Shown piece after piece: positions 23,119-32,418 of a DNA stretch of 64,000 nucleotides; the stretch's first letter is position 1; each line of letters starts with the position of its first letter. The stretch is from the NCBI GenBank assembly GCA_958369225.1, contig CATXID010000005.1:1-64000 (forward strand). The letters are read 5' to 3'. This DNA comes from an uncultured Collinsella sp. GTDB lineage: Bacteria > Actinomycetota > Coriobacteriia > Coriobacteriales > Coriobacteriaceae. The translations under genes and the position numbers were made by a program. Under the pieces are notes generated by a model that worked only from the letters and a program-made list of their open reading frames with translations, did no database searches and was not told the origin of the DNA.

Positions 23119-26100
23119 CTAGCGAGGCCTATCCGAATTGGCCTCATCGGCGGTGTCGGTTTCGAGCGCCGTGCGGCGGGCGCTGTAGGCGACGAGGCCG
23201 GCACCTGCCGCGGCGAGTGCTGCAGCGGCTGCCGTAAGGGGAGCGTTGACATCGCCCGTGCCCGCAAGCGCGCCCGCTTTTCCGAAGCGCTTGTTAGTGC
23301 CGTGGTCCTTGCCGCTGCCGGAGCTGCTTCCGCCGGAGTCGCCGCCCTTGTCAGCACCGCCGCCACTCGAGCCACCATCGCCGTCTGCTGTCATCGGGGC
23401 GTCGTGAAGTCCTGTCGTATCCGCGCTGCCGCATACGCCGACCTGAACTTCTGAGCGCTCGCATGCCGCGTCGGGCACATGAAGCTCGTGCAGCACGGCA
23501 CCCAGCGCCGAGTTTGCACCCGGTCGAATTTCCTCGAGCGTTACGGGATCGAGCGCCACCAGATTACGCGCCTTCGCATACAGCGTTACGCGTTTGCCCA
23601 CTTCGTCGCTCCAACTCTCGGGGATGGCGAAGCTCATGCGAAACTGTGCCGTGCAACCCGGTGCCAGCACGGCGTTGCCGTTGTCGGCTACCAGCGGGTG
23701 CATTGCAAAACGTGCGCCCAGCGTCTCGAGCGCGTACTTCACGTGTGCCATGTCGTTGGCCGAAGCGTCCTCGGCAAGCTCTGGATCGTAGATCGAAACC
23801 ATGCGTGCGTTCACTCCGAATCCGATGGATGCGCTGGAGAACGGCTGGCTGGAGCCCTCTCGGTATAGATCAATCGTGCCAGCGGTCAGCAAGGTGTTGC
23901 CGTCGTTTCGCACCGTGACCATGAAGGATTCGCCTGCTGCTCCGGGCACCACCGCGCCCGAGGTAGCGACCGCGCCCGTCGGAGTGGCACACGCCACCAA
24001 GGGCACTTCGATGCCGTGTAGTTCTGCCTCGCTCTTCTCCGCGCTCACAATGTGCGTGGCGAGCGCGGAGAGCATGCCCCCCGACGTCAAAAATGTCGTT
24101 ATCTGATCGACGGGATGGTCCAGCTCGCACATCACGAACGGCTCCGTAAACAGATCACCTGCCAAGGTGCTGGCGAAGATGCGGAAGTGCTTGCCCATCA
24201 CTGCTACTGGGTTGCCTTCTTCGTCGTAGGTTTGCCCCACCTTGCCATCGGTGTTCTCTACATAGAGCACGCACCTGCCGTTGTTGCTTACGCTAAACGA
24301 TGCCGGGCCACAGCCCGCGGCGCCCACGGGCTGCGTTGCAAATGCCGATGCGCCTCGTGCCCAAGTAATATGCTGCAGCTGCTCGTTGACGGTAGCCAAA
24401 AAGCCCGTGTGTTGCGGCCACGGCACCGCGTGGGGTACTGCCGCATCTGGCGACATAACGCCCCAGCCCGCAATGGACTGGCCGATCACGGCGTACGATG
24501 CGCAGCCGCAACCGTCTGCGGTCTCGTACGCAACGGGCACCACCATTTTACCGTTGGTATTCTCGGGCTCGCCCAGCTCGATACTCGACGGTGCCTGCGG
24601 AAAGCGGAGAACTTGGCGGAACGTCAGGCTGTCGCCCAAATCATCCGACCACAGGGTGAAGCACTCCAGCGCAACCTCAGCCTCGCTGCCGAGCGCCTTT
24701 TCTGCGGTGGTTCCGCGGCGGTGGAGGTAGGCACCCGACAGGCGCCCGTCGACCAGCGTCTTGCCCACCGTGATACGCGGGCACTGCAGGCAATGGTAGC
24801 CATCCTCTTGCAAGCGGCCGCGCGAGATGCTGCGCCATGACGTATGCGACACCACGCGAACTCCGTCGTTGCTTATGCGCAGGCGCACGACGGACAGTAT
24901 GCCGGATGTGCTTGCCGTATCGAAAAGGGTACTATCGCCGTCGCGTCGCTCGCCCGAGACCAGCAACACGTAGGCGTCCCGGTTTCCTCTTCCGTCCGCA
25001 TATTCCACCACGTCGAAGTCGTAATCGTATATGCCGTCGCGCTCCACGTCGCCCTCGCCAAACCCAAGGGGAAAGTCCACGGGCGCGGGAGCGGACCACG
25101 TGCCGTTTGCCTTTGTGTGCACCACCAGGCGCGAGCGGCCATTGTCGCCGTAGCGCACCGAGGCGATACGGAACAGGCATTCTACGCCGGCAATCATTGC
25201 CAGCTTCATGTGAGCTTCGCTGAGCACGCCAGTAAACAGCACGTTGTCGTTCGAGGGCTTGATACCGCCACGCTCGTCTTCCGACACGCCGGCAGAATTG
25301 GCGTTGGGGTCCGCAGCGGCGTCCTTCGCCTGCCCGATATGGGTGTACGCATACATCGGCGCGGCGTTTTCGTCGTTCTCTATCAGTGCGTGGACGAAAT
25401 GCTCGATCTGTCCCGTGTCGTCGCTTTCTGCATCCGCCTCGAGCTCAATGCGCGTGACCGCTTGATCCCAATCGCGCACGACAGGCGCGGCGTTTACGGC
25501 AGTGGCCTTAACCTCGGCGCGTGCGAGCAGCTCGGCGTTGGTGACGATGGTGGCCGATGCGATAAATTGCGGCACGCCGCCCGCCTCGATGTTGCCGGGC
25601 GTGCCGAAGCAGGCATCCAACGTGTAAGGCGTATCTCCACCCAATGCGAGCTCAGAGCGCTGGAGCACATACTGGTTGCCATTGTTCACCGACATATTCC
25701 ACGAATCGAGGAGTGTGGGCCACGACCCCGACCAAGCCTTGGTGGTCCACTTGAACATTACGAACTGGAGTATCACATCGACATCGACGTCTGCACCTAC
25801 ACGCAGTCGCGGAAGCTGGTGTCCATCTGCCTTCTCGTACCCAATGAACAGCGTGAGGGATGCGGCGCCGCGCACGGCAGACGAAGCGACGCCTGCAACG
25901 CCGGCGCCAAAGGTGACGGCAAGCCCGATCTGGATGGTGAACGAGCCCGACGTGTTTGAATAGTCGAGCGAAATGTTTTTAAAAAACGCCGCGCCGCTGC
26001 CGTGTGTGTGGGCACCCACGGCGAGCGCCAGTTTTGCCAGCACCCAGGGGTTGACGTTTAGGAAAAACGGCACCGGTCCTAGGGTAAACTGCTCGGTCCA

Positions 26101-27486
26101 ATTGAGGTCGGTTCTTACCTGGAAGAGGGCCTTAATATTGCCGTATGCGGGGTCGTTGTTGTCGCCCCAGGTTTTGCCCACCCAATCGTAGGCAAGCGAG
26201 CCGTACAGCTGTGTGGCGATATCCATCGTGAACAGCAGCGTGCAATGGTGGCGAAGGAGCTTGGTGTTTCTTGGATCGGTACCCGAACCGGCACTCATAC
26301 TCTTGTACTGATTCCACTTCCCCTCCATCTCGTCGAGGTAGCGGTTTGCCTGCTTGGCGCCCGACTCGCGCGGCGATTTCTTCCAGTATTCCGGATCAGG
26401 GTTGCCCGAATCGTTCATATAGCTGGCTGGTTTGTATCCTCCGCCAAACAGCACGTATCCAGCAAACGAGAAATCGAAGAGGATTGGAAATGTGGGCATC
26501 CAGCACGTGAACTTATTGCCGCCGATGCCGGGAAACGCCGCGGGGAAATCAAACGGAGTGATCTCTTGGTCCATGGTGGTGGGGACGATAGTGGTCGAGC
26601 CCGATTCCGCCTTTGCGGCCGGCGCAGTGACAACGGCCATGGGGGAGGAGAGTGTATAGGTCTTGCCCTGGTAGTCGAGGACAAAGCGTAACTTGCATCC
26701 TTCTTCCAGAAGGCTCGACGCTGCATCGAGGAACTTGTCTTCGAGCGTGAACGTCGCCAGATTATCCGCGCCCGATGCGCTGGCCTTGACTTGGCCAATC
26801 TGCGTGACGGTTTCGGGTGAGCTGCCCGCAGCGGGCATCACTTTATTGATATGCAATGTTGCCTGCCCGCCCTGTGGCAGATGTGCCTGAACGGTAAAGG
26901 CGTGCGTGTCGGGTTGGTCGTTTGCTGCTTCGTCCGCTGGCATTGCCATAAACGTGGTGTCGGCGTACTGGATGTCCCATTCGTCGAACGTGAGCTGGCG
27001 GAAGTACGGCTCGCCGTCGGAGAGCGGACGTGTGGGCGCGGTTATGGCGGTGCCGCCCTGGATACGCGCGAGGGGAATCTCGACATCACGGTAGCCCGCC
27101 ATGCTAATGGAGATGCCGCCGTTAAAGTCGTACGCGTCAAGGAGCGTTGCCTCGTCCACGTAGCCTTCCGAAAGCGGCGCGACCTCAAAGATGGCCGTGC
27201 CCTCGTCATCGGTCGTGGCGGTGAGCTGCTTGTCTGCGGCATAGCGCGATGCGAGCGTGACCTGGGCACCTGCGATGGGCGTATTCTTATTGGCGACGTC
27301 GACCACGACCACACCAAACATGGTGCGCGAGAGAACGAGCACCCTGAAGGGATCTTTTTCGTCGGCATAGGCTGCGGTGGGCGCGAACGGCAATATGAAG
27401 GCGTTTGCGCTTCCCGGCACGCGCGGCAACATAATGCTCGCCAGCGAGGACGCTCCGGCAACAAGTAACGAACGGCGATCAAGCAT
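23119..27486 (-). CDS. Giant cell-surface protein with LAGTG wall anchor
   Basis: A 1455-residue protein. The N terminus MLDRRSLLVAGASSLASIML has a twin-arginine-like RR before a hydrophobic core and a likely cleavage after SANA. Residues about 60-150 resemble a carboxypeptidase-regulatory/Cna-B-like beta fold (VVDVANKNTPIAGAQVTL). A very long unrecognised beta-rich body follows. The C terminus has a Gly/Ser/Asp-rich linker, ALAGTGD at about 1406-1412, an Ala-rich membrane helix and Arg/acidic tail: an LPxTG-type sorting signal with L-A-G-T-G. ATG 27486 has GGGAG upstream. It is probably displayed on the cell wall and controlled by the LuxR regulator 156 bp upstream. Binding partner unknown. 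Confidence 0.75.
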   Translation of the reverse strand: MLDRRSLLVAGASSLASIMLPRVPGSANAFILPFAPTAAYADEKDPFRVLVLSRTMFGVVVVDVANKNTPIAGAQVTLASRYAADKQLTATTDDEGTAIFEVAPLSEGYVDEATLLDAYDFNGGISISMAGYRDVEIPLARIQGGTAITAPTRPLSDGEPYFRQLTFDEWDIQYADTTFMAMPADEAANDQPDTHAFTVQAHLPQGGQATLHINKVMPAAGSSPETVTQIGQVKASASGADNLATFTLEDKFLDAASSLLEEGCKLRFVLDYQGKTYTLSSPMAVVTAPAAKAESGSTTIVPTTMDQEITPFDFPAAFPGIGGNKFTCWMPTFPILFDFSFAGYVLFGGGYKPASYMNDSGNPDPEYWKKSPRESGAKQANRYLDEMEGKWNQYKSMSAGSGTDPRNTKLLRHHCTLLFTMDIATQLYGSLAYDWVGKTWGDNNDPAYGNIKALFQVRTDLNWTEQFTLGPVPFFLNVNPWVLAKLALAVGAHTHGSGAAFFKNISLDYSNTSGSFTIQIGLAVTFGAGVAGVASSAVRGAASLTLFIGYEKADGHQLPRLRVGADVDVDVILQFVMFKWTTKAWSGSWPTLLDSWNMSVNNGNQYVLQRSELALGGDTPYTLDACFGTPGNIEAGGVPQFIASATIVTNAELLARAEVKATAVNAAPVVRDWDQAVTRIELEADAESDDTGQIEHFVHALIENDENAAPMYAYTHIGQAKDAAADPNANSAGVSEDERGGIKPSNDNVLFTGVLSEAHMKLAMIAGVECLFRIASVRYGDNGRSRLVVHTKANGTWSAPAPVDFPLGFGEGDVERDGIYDYDFDVVEYADGRGNRDAYVLLVSGERRDGDSTLFDTASTSGILSVVRLRISNDGVRVVSHTSWRSISRGRLQEDGYHCLQCPRITVGKTLVDGRLSGAYLHRRGTTAEKALGSEAEVALECFTLWSDDLGDSLTFRQVLRFPQAPSSIELGEPENTNGKMVVPVAYETADGCGCASYAVIGQSIAGWGVMSPDAAVPHAVPWPQHTGFLATVNEQLQHITWARGASAFATQPVGAAGCGPASFSVSNNGRCVLYVENTDGKVGQTYDEEGNPVAVMGKHFRIFASTLAGDLFTEPFVMCELDHPVDQITTFLTSGGMLSALATHIVSAEKSEAELHGIEVPLVACATPTGAVATSGAVVPGAAGESFMVTVRNDGNTLLTAGTIDLYREGSSQPFSSASIGFGVNARMVSIYDPELAEDASANDMAHVKYALETLGARFAMHPLVADNGNAVLAPGCTAQFRMSFAIPESWSDEVGKRVTLYAKARNLVALDPVTLEEIRPGANSALGAVLHELHVPDAACERSEVQVGVCGSADTTGLHDAPMTADGDGGSSGGGADKGGDSGGSSSGSGKDHGTNKRFGKAGALAGTGDVNAPLTAAAAALAAAGAGLVAYSARRTALETDTADEANSDRPR

Positions 27487-27642
27487 CTTTGGCTCCCATC
27501 CCGCAAACATCGGAGGAAATAATCCAATTTTGCGAGAAGGTGCCCCGTGGCGGTAGTGCCGTTCGATGGCCAAAATGTCCAATTTGAGCGCGCGAAAGCG
27601 CCAGGCCCCGGAGCGCGTTCGATGCGCTTGGCAGCCCGGTCG

Positions 27643-28647
27643 CTAACGCAACATATGCGCGACCAGTTCGGCGCGTGTGCCGATGCCAAGCTTTGCGTAT
27701 ACGCCGGATAGTCGGTTTTTGACGGTGCCCGGCGACACACCCATATGACGAGCGATTTCGGCATTGGTCCACCCACGGCAGGCGAGCATGGCCATGGTGA
27801 ACTCCGTGGTCGTTAGATCGTCGGCCACATCCTCGCCCGAATCGGGGTTGTGGATGCGCCGCCAGCCGTAGCTGAAGCGGTACGTGATCTCGATGATGCG
27901 CGCGAAGTCGTCAGGGTATTGCGTTTTTAGGCATGCCTCGATAAGCCCCTGCAAAAGGCCGTGGTGCTCGCCGATGAGCTCGATAAGGCCGTCGGGGCGC
28001 GCAATGTCCCAAGCGGCTCCGAAGTGCGTTTTTGCGGCGTCGATGTCCTTGAGGCTCATGCATGCCATGGAAGCTGCCAGGTGCAGGAACAGTTCCGAGA
28101 TCGGATAGCTTCCCTGTTTCATGATCAGGGCGTTTTCCGCCATGCCCAGACTGCGGCCGTATTCGCCGCGCAGATACAAGGCGTGCGCCATCACGTAGCT
28201 GGCGAACAGGCGCAAGCCTTCGGGCAGATGCGCCGCAAGCGGATAAAACTCTTCGGCGGAATACGGGGAAGGCAAGTGCAGCAGGACGCTCGCGGCGGAG
28301 GCGAACAGGATATGCATGGCGTGGGCGGCGGGCGATTCCTCGTCAGTTGGCGTGTCGAGGATGCCCGCAAGGCAACGGCGGGCATCGGCGATACGGTTGA
28401 GCGACAGGCTGGCATATCCGCAGATAAAGCATGCGGAATAGCGCAGTGCGGGGTCGGTGGCGTCAAGATAGGGGTGTGCCGTCTCGGCGGCGAGGGTGGC
28501 CTGTCCGCGAAAGTACAGCGCTTCTGCCGTGGCGATGGTGCGTGAATCGGGGTCGGAAATGCCTGCAACCGCAGCGTCAATCTGCCCCGGCACAAAGGCG
28601 GTGCACATCAACGGCATGGGAACGCATGGGTAGCCATCGCAGTCCAT
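27643..28647 (-). CDS. LuxR-family transcriptional regulator
   Basis: A 334-residue protein. The N-terminal 260 residues are helical and TPR-like, without a receiver or ATPase domain. The C-terminal 65 residues are a LuxR/NarL helix-turn-helix: TTEFTMAMLACRGWTNAEIARHMGVSPGTVKNRLSGVYAKLGI. Coriobacteriia encode many such stand-alone LuxR proteins next to genes for surface or respiratory proteins. Start ATG 28647 is supported by GGGAGATGG. It precedes the giant surface protein in the same direction, and probably controls it. Confidence 0.82.
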   Translation of the reverse strand: MDCDGYPCVPMPLMCTAFVPGQIDAAVAGISDPDSRTIATAEALYFRGQATLAAETAHPYLDATDPALRYSACFICGYASLSLNRIADARRCLAGILDTPTDEESPAAHAMHILFASAASVLLHLPSPYSAEEFYPLAAHLPEGLRLFASYVMAHALYLRGEYGRSLGMAENALIMKQGSYPISELFLHLAASMACMSLKDIDAAKTHFGAAWDIARPDGLIELIGEHHGLLQGLIEACLKTQYPDDFARIIEITYRFSYGWRRIHNPDSGEDVADDLTTTEFTMAMLACRGWTNAEIARHMGVSPGTVKNRLSGVYAKLGIGTRAELVAHMLR

Positions 28648-29304
28648 TTTCCATCTCCCAACAGCTGGCAACACTAGCAGCAATTGTACTCCTGTTACTC
28701 GGGACTGGAATTTGTGGGCATCGCCTACGATGATGCCGAACGTGTAAAGGAAGAGTCTGTTGGTGATGCTCCCGAAGTGGTTGTCGAAGCCTGGCTGACC
28801 TCGACATTAGGAAAAATTGCCACCCCTGCAAAAAGCTCTGATGCAGCGATGGGAAACACATCTTCTGGGCATTCCGTCGTCTCCAGCCAGCGCTGGACTG
28901 CTGCTGTCGCCTGCGCGTTGGCGAGTGGGGCGTGGGGACCGTCCGGCGACCAGCGGTGACGGGCGAGCCCTGCCGCGTGCGTGGGCCTCCATCGGCGTAG
29001 ACCCATGACCCGCATGGCATCGGAGAAGTCCACCATGGCGTCCAGGACCTTACCGTCCGGCACGTCCAGCCTAGCGGCTCTCTTGAACCCGAGGTCGAAG
29101 GGGGGCGTTGTACAAGGCATATGGGGACGAGTGGAAGTGGATCAAAAGAGCGTTACTTGACGTTTCATGCATAATGCCAACCGCCCCGCGACATCACGTT
29201 CGCAGCGCGCAGGGGCCGGAGAATCTTCGCTATGAGAGTTGACGTCTAATACCTTGCATCGTATAGTTTGTATAGCATAGTATATGACGAGAGGAGGTGT
29301 GCGG
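28648..29304. other. About 650 bp, mostly without recognised genes
   Basis: A minus frame of 131 codons (28725-29120) is open but has no ribosome-binding site or recognisable domain; it may be decayed DNA. The right end (29250-29298) is AT-rich, with repeated TATAG/CATAGTATATG motifs and GAGGAGGT at 29292-29299, i.e. the promoter, probable PadR operator, and ribosome-binding site of the next operon. Confidence 0.4.
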
Positions 29305-29625
29305 ATGGAGGCACAGATGAAGCGCGGCTTCCTGGAGGCCTGCGTGCTCGCGGCCGTCTCCGGCGAGGAGTCCTACGGCTACCAGATCGTGAAGGACGTA
29401 CCGGCGAGCATGGGGCTCACGGAGTCGACGCTCTACCCGCTACTCAAGCGCCTAGAGAAGGCCGGGTGCATCACGGCGCGCTCCGCCGAGCACAACGGGC
29501 GGCTGCGCCGGTACTACCGCATCACGGACGACGGGCGAGCGCGCATCGAGGAGTTCCTGGCCGAGTGGCCGTCCGTACGGGAAATTTACGCATACGTTGA
29601 GGGGGCGCACCATGACGCGCGATGA
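29305..29625 (+). CDS. PadR-family regulator
   Basis: A 106-residue winged-helix protein: MKRGFLEACVLAAVSGEESYGYQIVKDV, then LTESTLYPLLKRLEKAGCI and RRYYRITDDGRARIEEF, the typical PadR signature. ATG 29305 sits 5-6 nt behind GAGGAGGT. It overlaps the DUF1700 gene by 14 nt. PadR/DUF1700/DUF4097 operons are common in Gram-positives and are usually autorepressed and membrane-stress related. Confidence 0.9.
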   Translation: MEAQMKRGFLEACVLAAVSGEESYGYQIVKDVPASMGLTESTLYPLLKRLEKAGCITARSAEHNGRLRRYYRITDDGRARIEEFLAEWPSVREIYAYVEGAHHDAR

Positions 29626-30235
29626 GTTTCTGGGCCGGTTGGGCGAGCTGCTCGCCTGCCTGCCGGCCGAGCAGGTGGAGGAGACCAAGGCGTTCTATGC
29701 GGAGGCCATCGCCGACCGCATGGAGGACGGTATGAGCGAGGAGGAGGCCGTGGCCGCCATGGGCACGCCCGGCGAGGTAGCGGAGGCCACGCTCGACGAC
29801 CTGCCCGCCGTGCCGCGCGCGATCGCGAGGACGCGCCGGCGCAGCACCGCGCTGCTGTGGGTGCTGACCATCGTGGGCTCCCCGGTGTGGGTGCCGCTGC
29901 TCGCCGCCTTCGCCGCCGTGGCCGTCACGGTCTATATCTGCATCTGGGTGCTGGCGCTCTGCGTGTGGATCGTCGCAGCGGCACTCGGGGGCGTGGGCGT
30001 AGTTGAGCTCCTGCTTGCCGTAAGCGGCGTCACCATCGGCCACTTCCCGTACGCCCTCGCCTCGGCGGGCGTGGGGCTCGGCCTCGTCGGCGTGGCGCTC
30101 TTCGTTGGTGCTGGCGCTTGGGCCGCCTCAAAACAAATTGCGCGCCTCTCGGCGCTCTGGGCGAGGAAGGCCGCCTCGCCCTTCTGGAAGGGTAAGGGCG
30201 AGAAGGGCGGCGCTGCCGCGCATCTCGCGGCGTAG
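29612..30235 (+). CDS. DUF1700 membrane protein
   Basis: A 207-residue protein. The N-terminal 75 residues carry the DUF1700/HAAS pattern (TRDEFLGRLGELLACLP, YAEAIADRMEDGMSEEEAVAAMGTPGEVA), an alpha-helical cap. Three to four membrane segments follow (about 88-170), then a basic tail. Such proteins are partners of PadR regulators. ATG 29612 has GAGGGGG upstream; it overlaps padR, so is co-translated. Confidence 0.85.
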   Translation: MTRDEFLGRLGELLACLPAEQVEETKAFYAEAIADRMEDGMSEEEAVAAMGTPGEVAEATLDDLPAVPRAIARTRRRSTALLWVLTIVGSPVWVPLLAAFAAVAVTVYICIWVLALCVWIVAAALGGVGVVELLLAVSGVTIGHFPYALASAGVGLGLVGVALFVGAGAWAASKQIARLSALWARKAASPFWKGKGEKGGAAAHLAA

Positions 30236-30250
30236 AAAGGAGTGAGTACC

Positions 30251-30532
30251 ATGACCAGCGCGAAGAAGATCTACCTCGCCGTGGCGGGCGGGCTCGTTGT
30301 CGCGGGTGTTGTCCTTGCGGGCATTGGCTTTATCGCTTCGGGTTTCGACCCGGCCGTGTTCACAACCCAAATCGACACGCGCGACAGCACCATCGTGCTC
30401 GGCGGCGTCGAGGTGGACGACCCGACGGGCCTCCCCCTCATCGAGCAGCTCGCCGGAATCGGCGAGGTCGACACCTCCGGCATCACCGCGTCCGAGTCCC
30501 CTGCTGCCCCGGAGGCGCCCACCGCTCCCTAA
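30251..30532 (+). CDS. Short membrane protein, possibly the head of a lost DUF4097 gene
   Basis: A 93-residue protein with one N-terminal membrane helix (KIYLAVAGGLVVAGVVLAGIGFIASGFD) and a short acidic exterior. The GIGFxxxGFD ending of the helix is typical of DUF4097 adhesin-like proteins, which normally follow PadR-DUF1700 and have about 250-300 residues; here the beta-helix part is missing and replaced by Pro/Ala. AAAGGAG (30236-30242) is 8 nt before ATG 30251. Either a natural short version or a truncated gene. Confidence 0.6.
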   Translation: MTSAKKIYLAVAGGLVVAGVVLAGIGFIASGFDPAVFTTQIDTRDSTIVLGGVEVDDPTGLPLIEQLAGIGEVDTSGITASESPAAPEAPTAP

Positions 30533-30661
30533 GCATAGCGTGCCCGGACGCCCCGTCCGTCGGGCTGTGCAAGCCTGTGGAACCCGGACCTCAACCCCAA
30601 CCCAACCGGCCTCGAGCCTGCGTCGATTCGCTCTCAGCGCCGCGCGGGGAGGGCGTGACGC

Positions 30662-30925
30662 ATGCCCAAAAAAGTACGAGGAGAAAGGAACGCGCCGCCC
30701 ACAGCCACGCCCTTCCGCCTTCATGGGGCCACGAAGGCGTACCGCGGGAGGACCGTCCTCGGCCCCATCGACCTCGCCCTCGAGGCGGGGCGCGTCTACG
30801 GGCTTATCGGCGAGAACGGCGCCGGGAAGTCCACGCTCATCCGTATCGTCACTGGCACCGCCAGCCCCAGCTCGGCCTACCCGGGGCTCTCCGCGCGGGA
30901 GAGTGGATTTGCAACGGTTGCTTAA
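30662..30925 (+). pseudogene. ABC transporter ATP-binding protein truncated by an IS3-family scar
   Basis: The first 70 or so residues read as an ABC ATPase: FRLHGATKAYRGRTVLGPIDLALEAGRVYGLIGENGAGKSTLIRI in effect (Walker A GENGAGKST). After VTGTASP the frame enters foreign DNA and stops at 30923-30925; Q-loop, signature, Walker B and H-loop are all missing. The break coincides with the end of an IS3-type element. It probably belonged to the PadR-controlled operon. Confidence 0.75.
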
Positions 30926-30990
30926 ACAATTTTTACAGGGACAGCCCTGCGTTCCTGAACTCAACTGGGCTCATGTAGCCCAGTGTCGAA
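30904..30990 (-). mobile_element. 3' end of an IS3-family insertion sequence
   Basis: On the minus strand, codons before the TAA at 30933-30935 read STLGYMSPVEFRNAGLSL, the conserved end of IS3-family OrfB transposases, followed by about 30 bp containing TTGTTTAAGCAACCGTTGC up to the border with the ABC gene, as expected for the IS terminus. The rest of the IS is absent, so this is a scar left by deletion. Confidence 0.75.
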
Positions 30991-31074
30991 GGGGCAGTCG
31001 CCCCAGTCCGCGTACCAGACCTGCGTGCCGCCGAGGGAATACTTCCTCCAGTAGGGCCAGTGCGGGACGTCCAT
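30961..31074 (-). pseudogene. Small open frame fused into the IS scar
   Basis: ATG 31072-31074 has a strong AAAGGAGGA ribosome-binding site. The 37-codon frame (MDVPHWPYWRKYSLGG...) runs into the IS remnant, where its last dozen codons are out of frame with the transposase. The original C terminus is lost. It lies 20 bp behind the PH-like membrane protein gene, as the second gene of that operon. No function recognised. Confidence 0.5.
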
Positions 31075-31094
31075 CCTCTCCTCCTTTCGGGGCG

Positions 31095-31544
31095 TCAGGC
31101 GTCGGGCCCAAGGCCGCACCTGCGCCCCAGCTCCGCCACGAGGGCGTCGTTGTCTCTGACCGAGACGATGGCGTCGCCGTCGTAGGGCGCTTCGATGTAG
31201 ACGCGGTCGAGCGAGTTGGCCGTCCCCGCCCAGAGCGTCCTGGTGCGCCGGACGCCCCGCACGTGGGCGTAGGGTATCACCGAACGCGTCCCAGCGTACA
31301 CGACGACGAGGCGGTCGCCGTAGAGTTCGAGGCGATTGCTGCGGACGGGAAGGGCAGCCAGGGCCACGAGGGCCGGGATGGGCAGCAGCGCGAGCCAGCC
31401 CCATAGGAGCGCGGGACTCGAGCTCAGGAAACACGCGATACACGCCGCGGATAAACCGCCCGCCACAATCACCATGGCCGCTATGAACCACGGGTCTGTC
31501 CTGCCGGGGAACACCCGCTCCGGCCGCTCGCCCTTCTCACCCAT
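31095..31544 (-). CDS. Membrane protein with bacterial PH-like domain
   Basis: A 149-residue protein: two membrane segments (about 20-40 and 45-65) followed by YGDRLVVVYAGTRSVIPYAHV, then a segment with SLDRVYIEAP and an ending DNDALVAEL, the layout of bacterial PH (bPH_4/DUF1200) proteins: I-P-Y-x-x-I ... S-L-D-R-I-x-I ... F-x-x-x-L. Role unknown. ATG 31544. Confidence 0.65.
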   Translation of the reverse strand: MGEKGERPERVFPGRTDPWFIAAMVIVAGGLSAACIACFLSSSPALLWGWLALLPIPALVALAALPVRSNRLELYGDRLVVVYAGTRSVIPYAHVRGVRRTRTLWAGTANSLDRVYIEAPYDGDAIVSVRDNDALVAELGRRCGLGPDA

Positions 31545-31811
31545 TACGGCCTCCCTCCCGACGCCCCCCTCTGGCGGCGCGTGGGGCCGGAGAGTGCCTT
31601 GAACCCGTCGCCAACCATCTCGCCCCCCGTTCCGTGGGCCTTCTGTAGTGGTATGTACCCCCGACTGTTCGGCGGATGTCGTACTATTAGACGTTTGTCG
31701 AACTTTTGGAGGAGTACCTCGACTGGAAGCGCGGGTTCAGTGGAGCATGAACCTAATCTCTGTCTCTCTTGCTTTTTCTGATTTGTTGAGAAGCCGGCAT
31801 TTGGGGGCATT

Positions 31812-32097
31812 TTGGATAGCGAACAGTTCAAACAAGAAGCTGAGAAAATAGAACAAAGCCTGAGTGCCTTGAGAGTCGCCGAGCGCAATGCAGTGATTCC
31901 CTTTATGAACGGCGACTTTATCCAATGGGATCTATATCTGGCATCCTCCTCTGAGTATGCGATGAGACTGATAGACGGATTCATCTCCATGCTCGGGTCG
32001 AGGAATCTTGTTTGCGTCGCCCAGCTTCTCCGCGCACAGATTGGAGTCTGCCTGCGGACATTCGCGTTATTCGCCGCCGAAGACCGGGATGACTTTC
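31812..32097 (+). pseudogene. 5' part of an unknown helical protein, joined to an arginase fragment
   Basis: From TTG 31812 about 95 codons look like real protein (helical; EYAMRLIDGFISMLGSRNLVCVAQLLRAQ, ending FAAEDRDDF). After about 32097 the frame enters the antisense of an arginase-family gene and reads Arg/Ser-rich nonsense. The character resembles DUF5677-like proteins, but this is not certain. Confidence 0.5.
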
Positions 32098-32388
32098 TCC
32101 CAAAAGGCTGCCAAGTACCATGGCGTGAGCGTTGGGGTAGTCATCATTCAGCGTGGATACATCCGGATGCGCATAGATCCAGACGATTCCAGCGTTCTCG
32201 TATTTCCCGTGCAGGTAATCGAAGAGGGCAAGCGACACCATACAGTTGCCGCCGACGGTCACGACTCTGTCGGGGTTTTCTGCCGTAAGCTTCCTCTGCG
32301 CATCCTGAATCCCCGCCAGGACTTCGTCCTCGGCATAGATGCGAACTGCCTCCCATTTCTCATGTCCAAGTTTTGGGACGCGTTTCAC
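32098..32388 (-). pseudogene. Fragment of an arginase/ureohydrolase-family gene
   Basis: On the minus strand RVVTVGGNCMVSLALFDYLHG and WIYAHPDVSTLNDDYPNAHAMVLGSLLG match the GGDxSxS and DAHxD metal-site region of arginase-like ureohydrolases. The Asp of GGD reads Asn and the first Asp of DAHPD reads Tyr, so metal ligands are lost, and both ends are missing. The frame stays open to 31981 only by running into the neighbouring fragment. Clearly decayed. Confidence 0.7.
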
Positions 32389-32418
32389 AATGCCGAGTGG
32401 GACCCCTGGACAGTCGGA

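Noticed and set aside
28725..29120. 131-codon minus frame
   Set aside because: No ribosome-binding site or domain; kept only as a note on possible decayed DNA.
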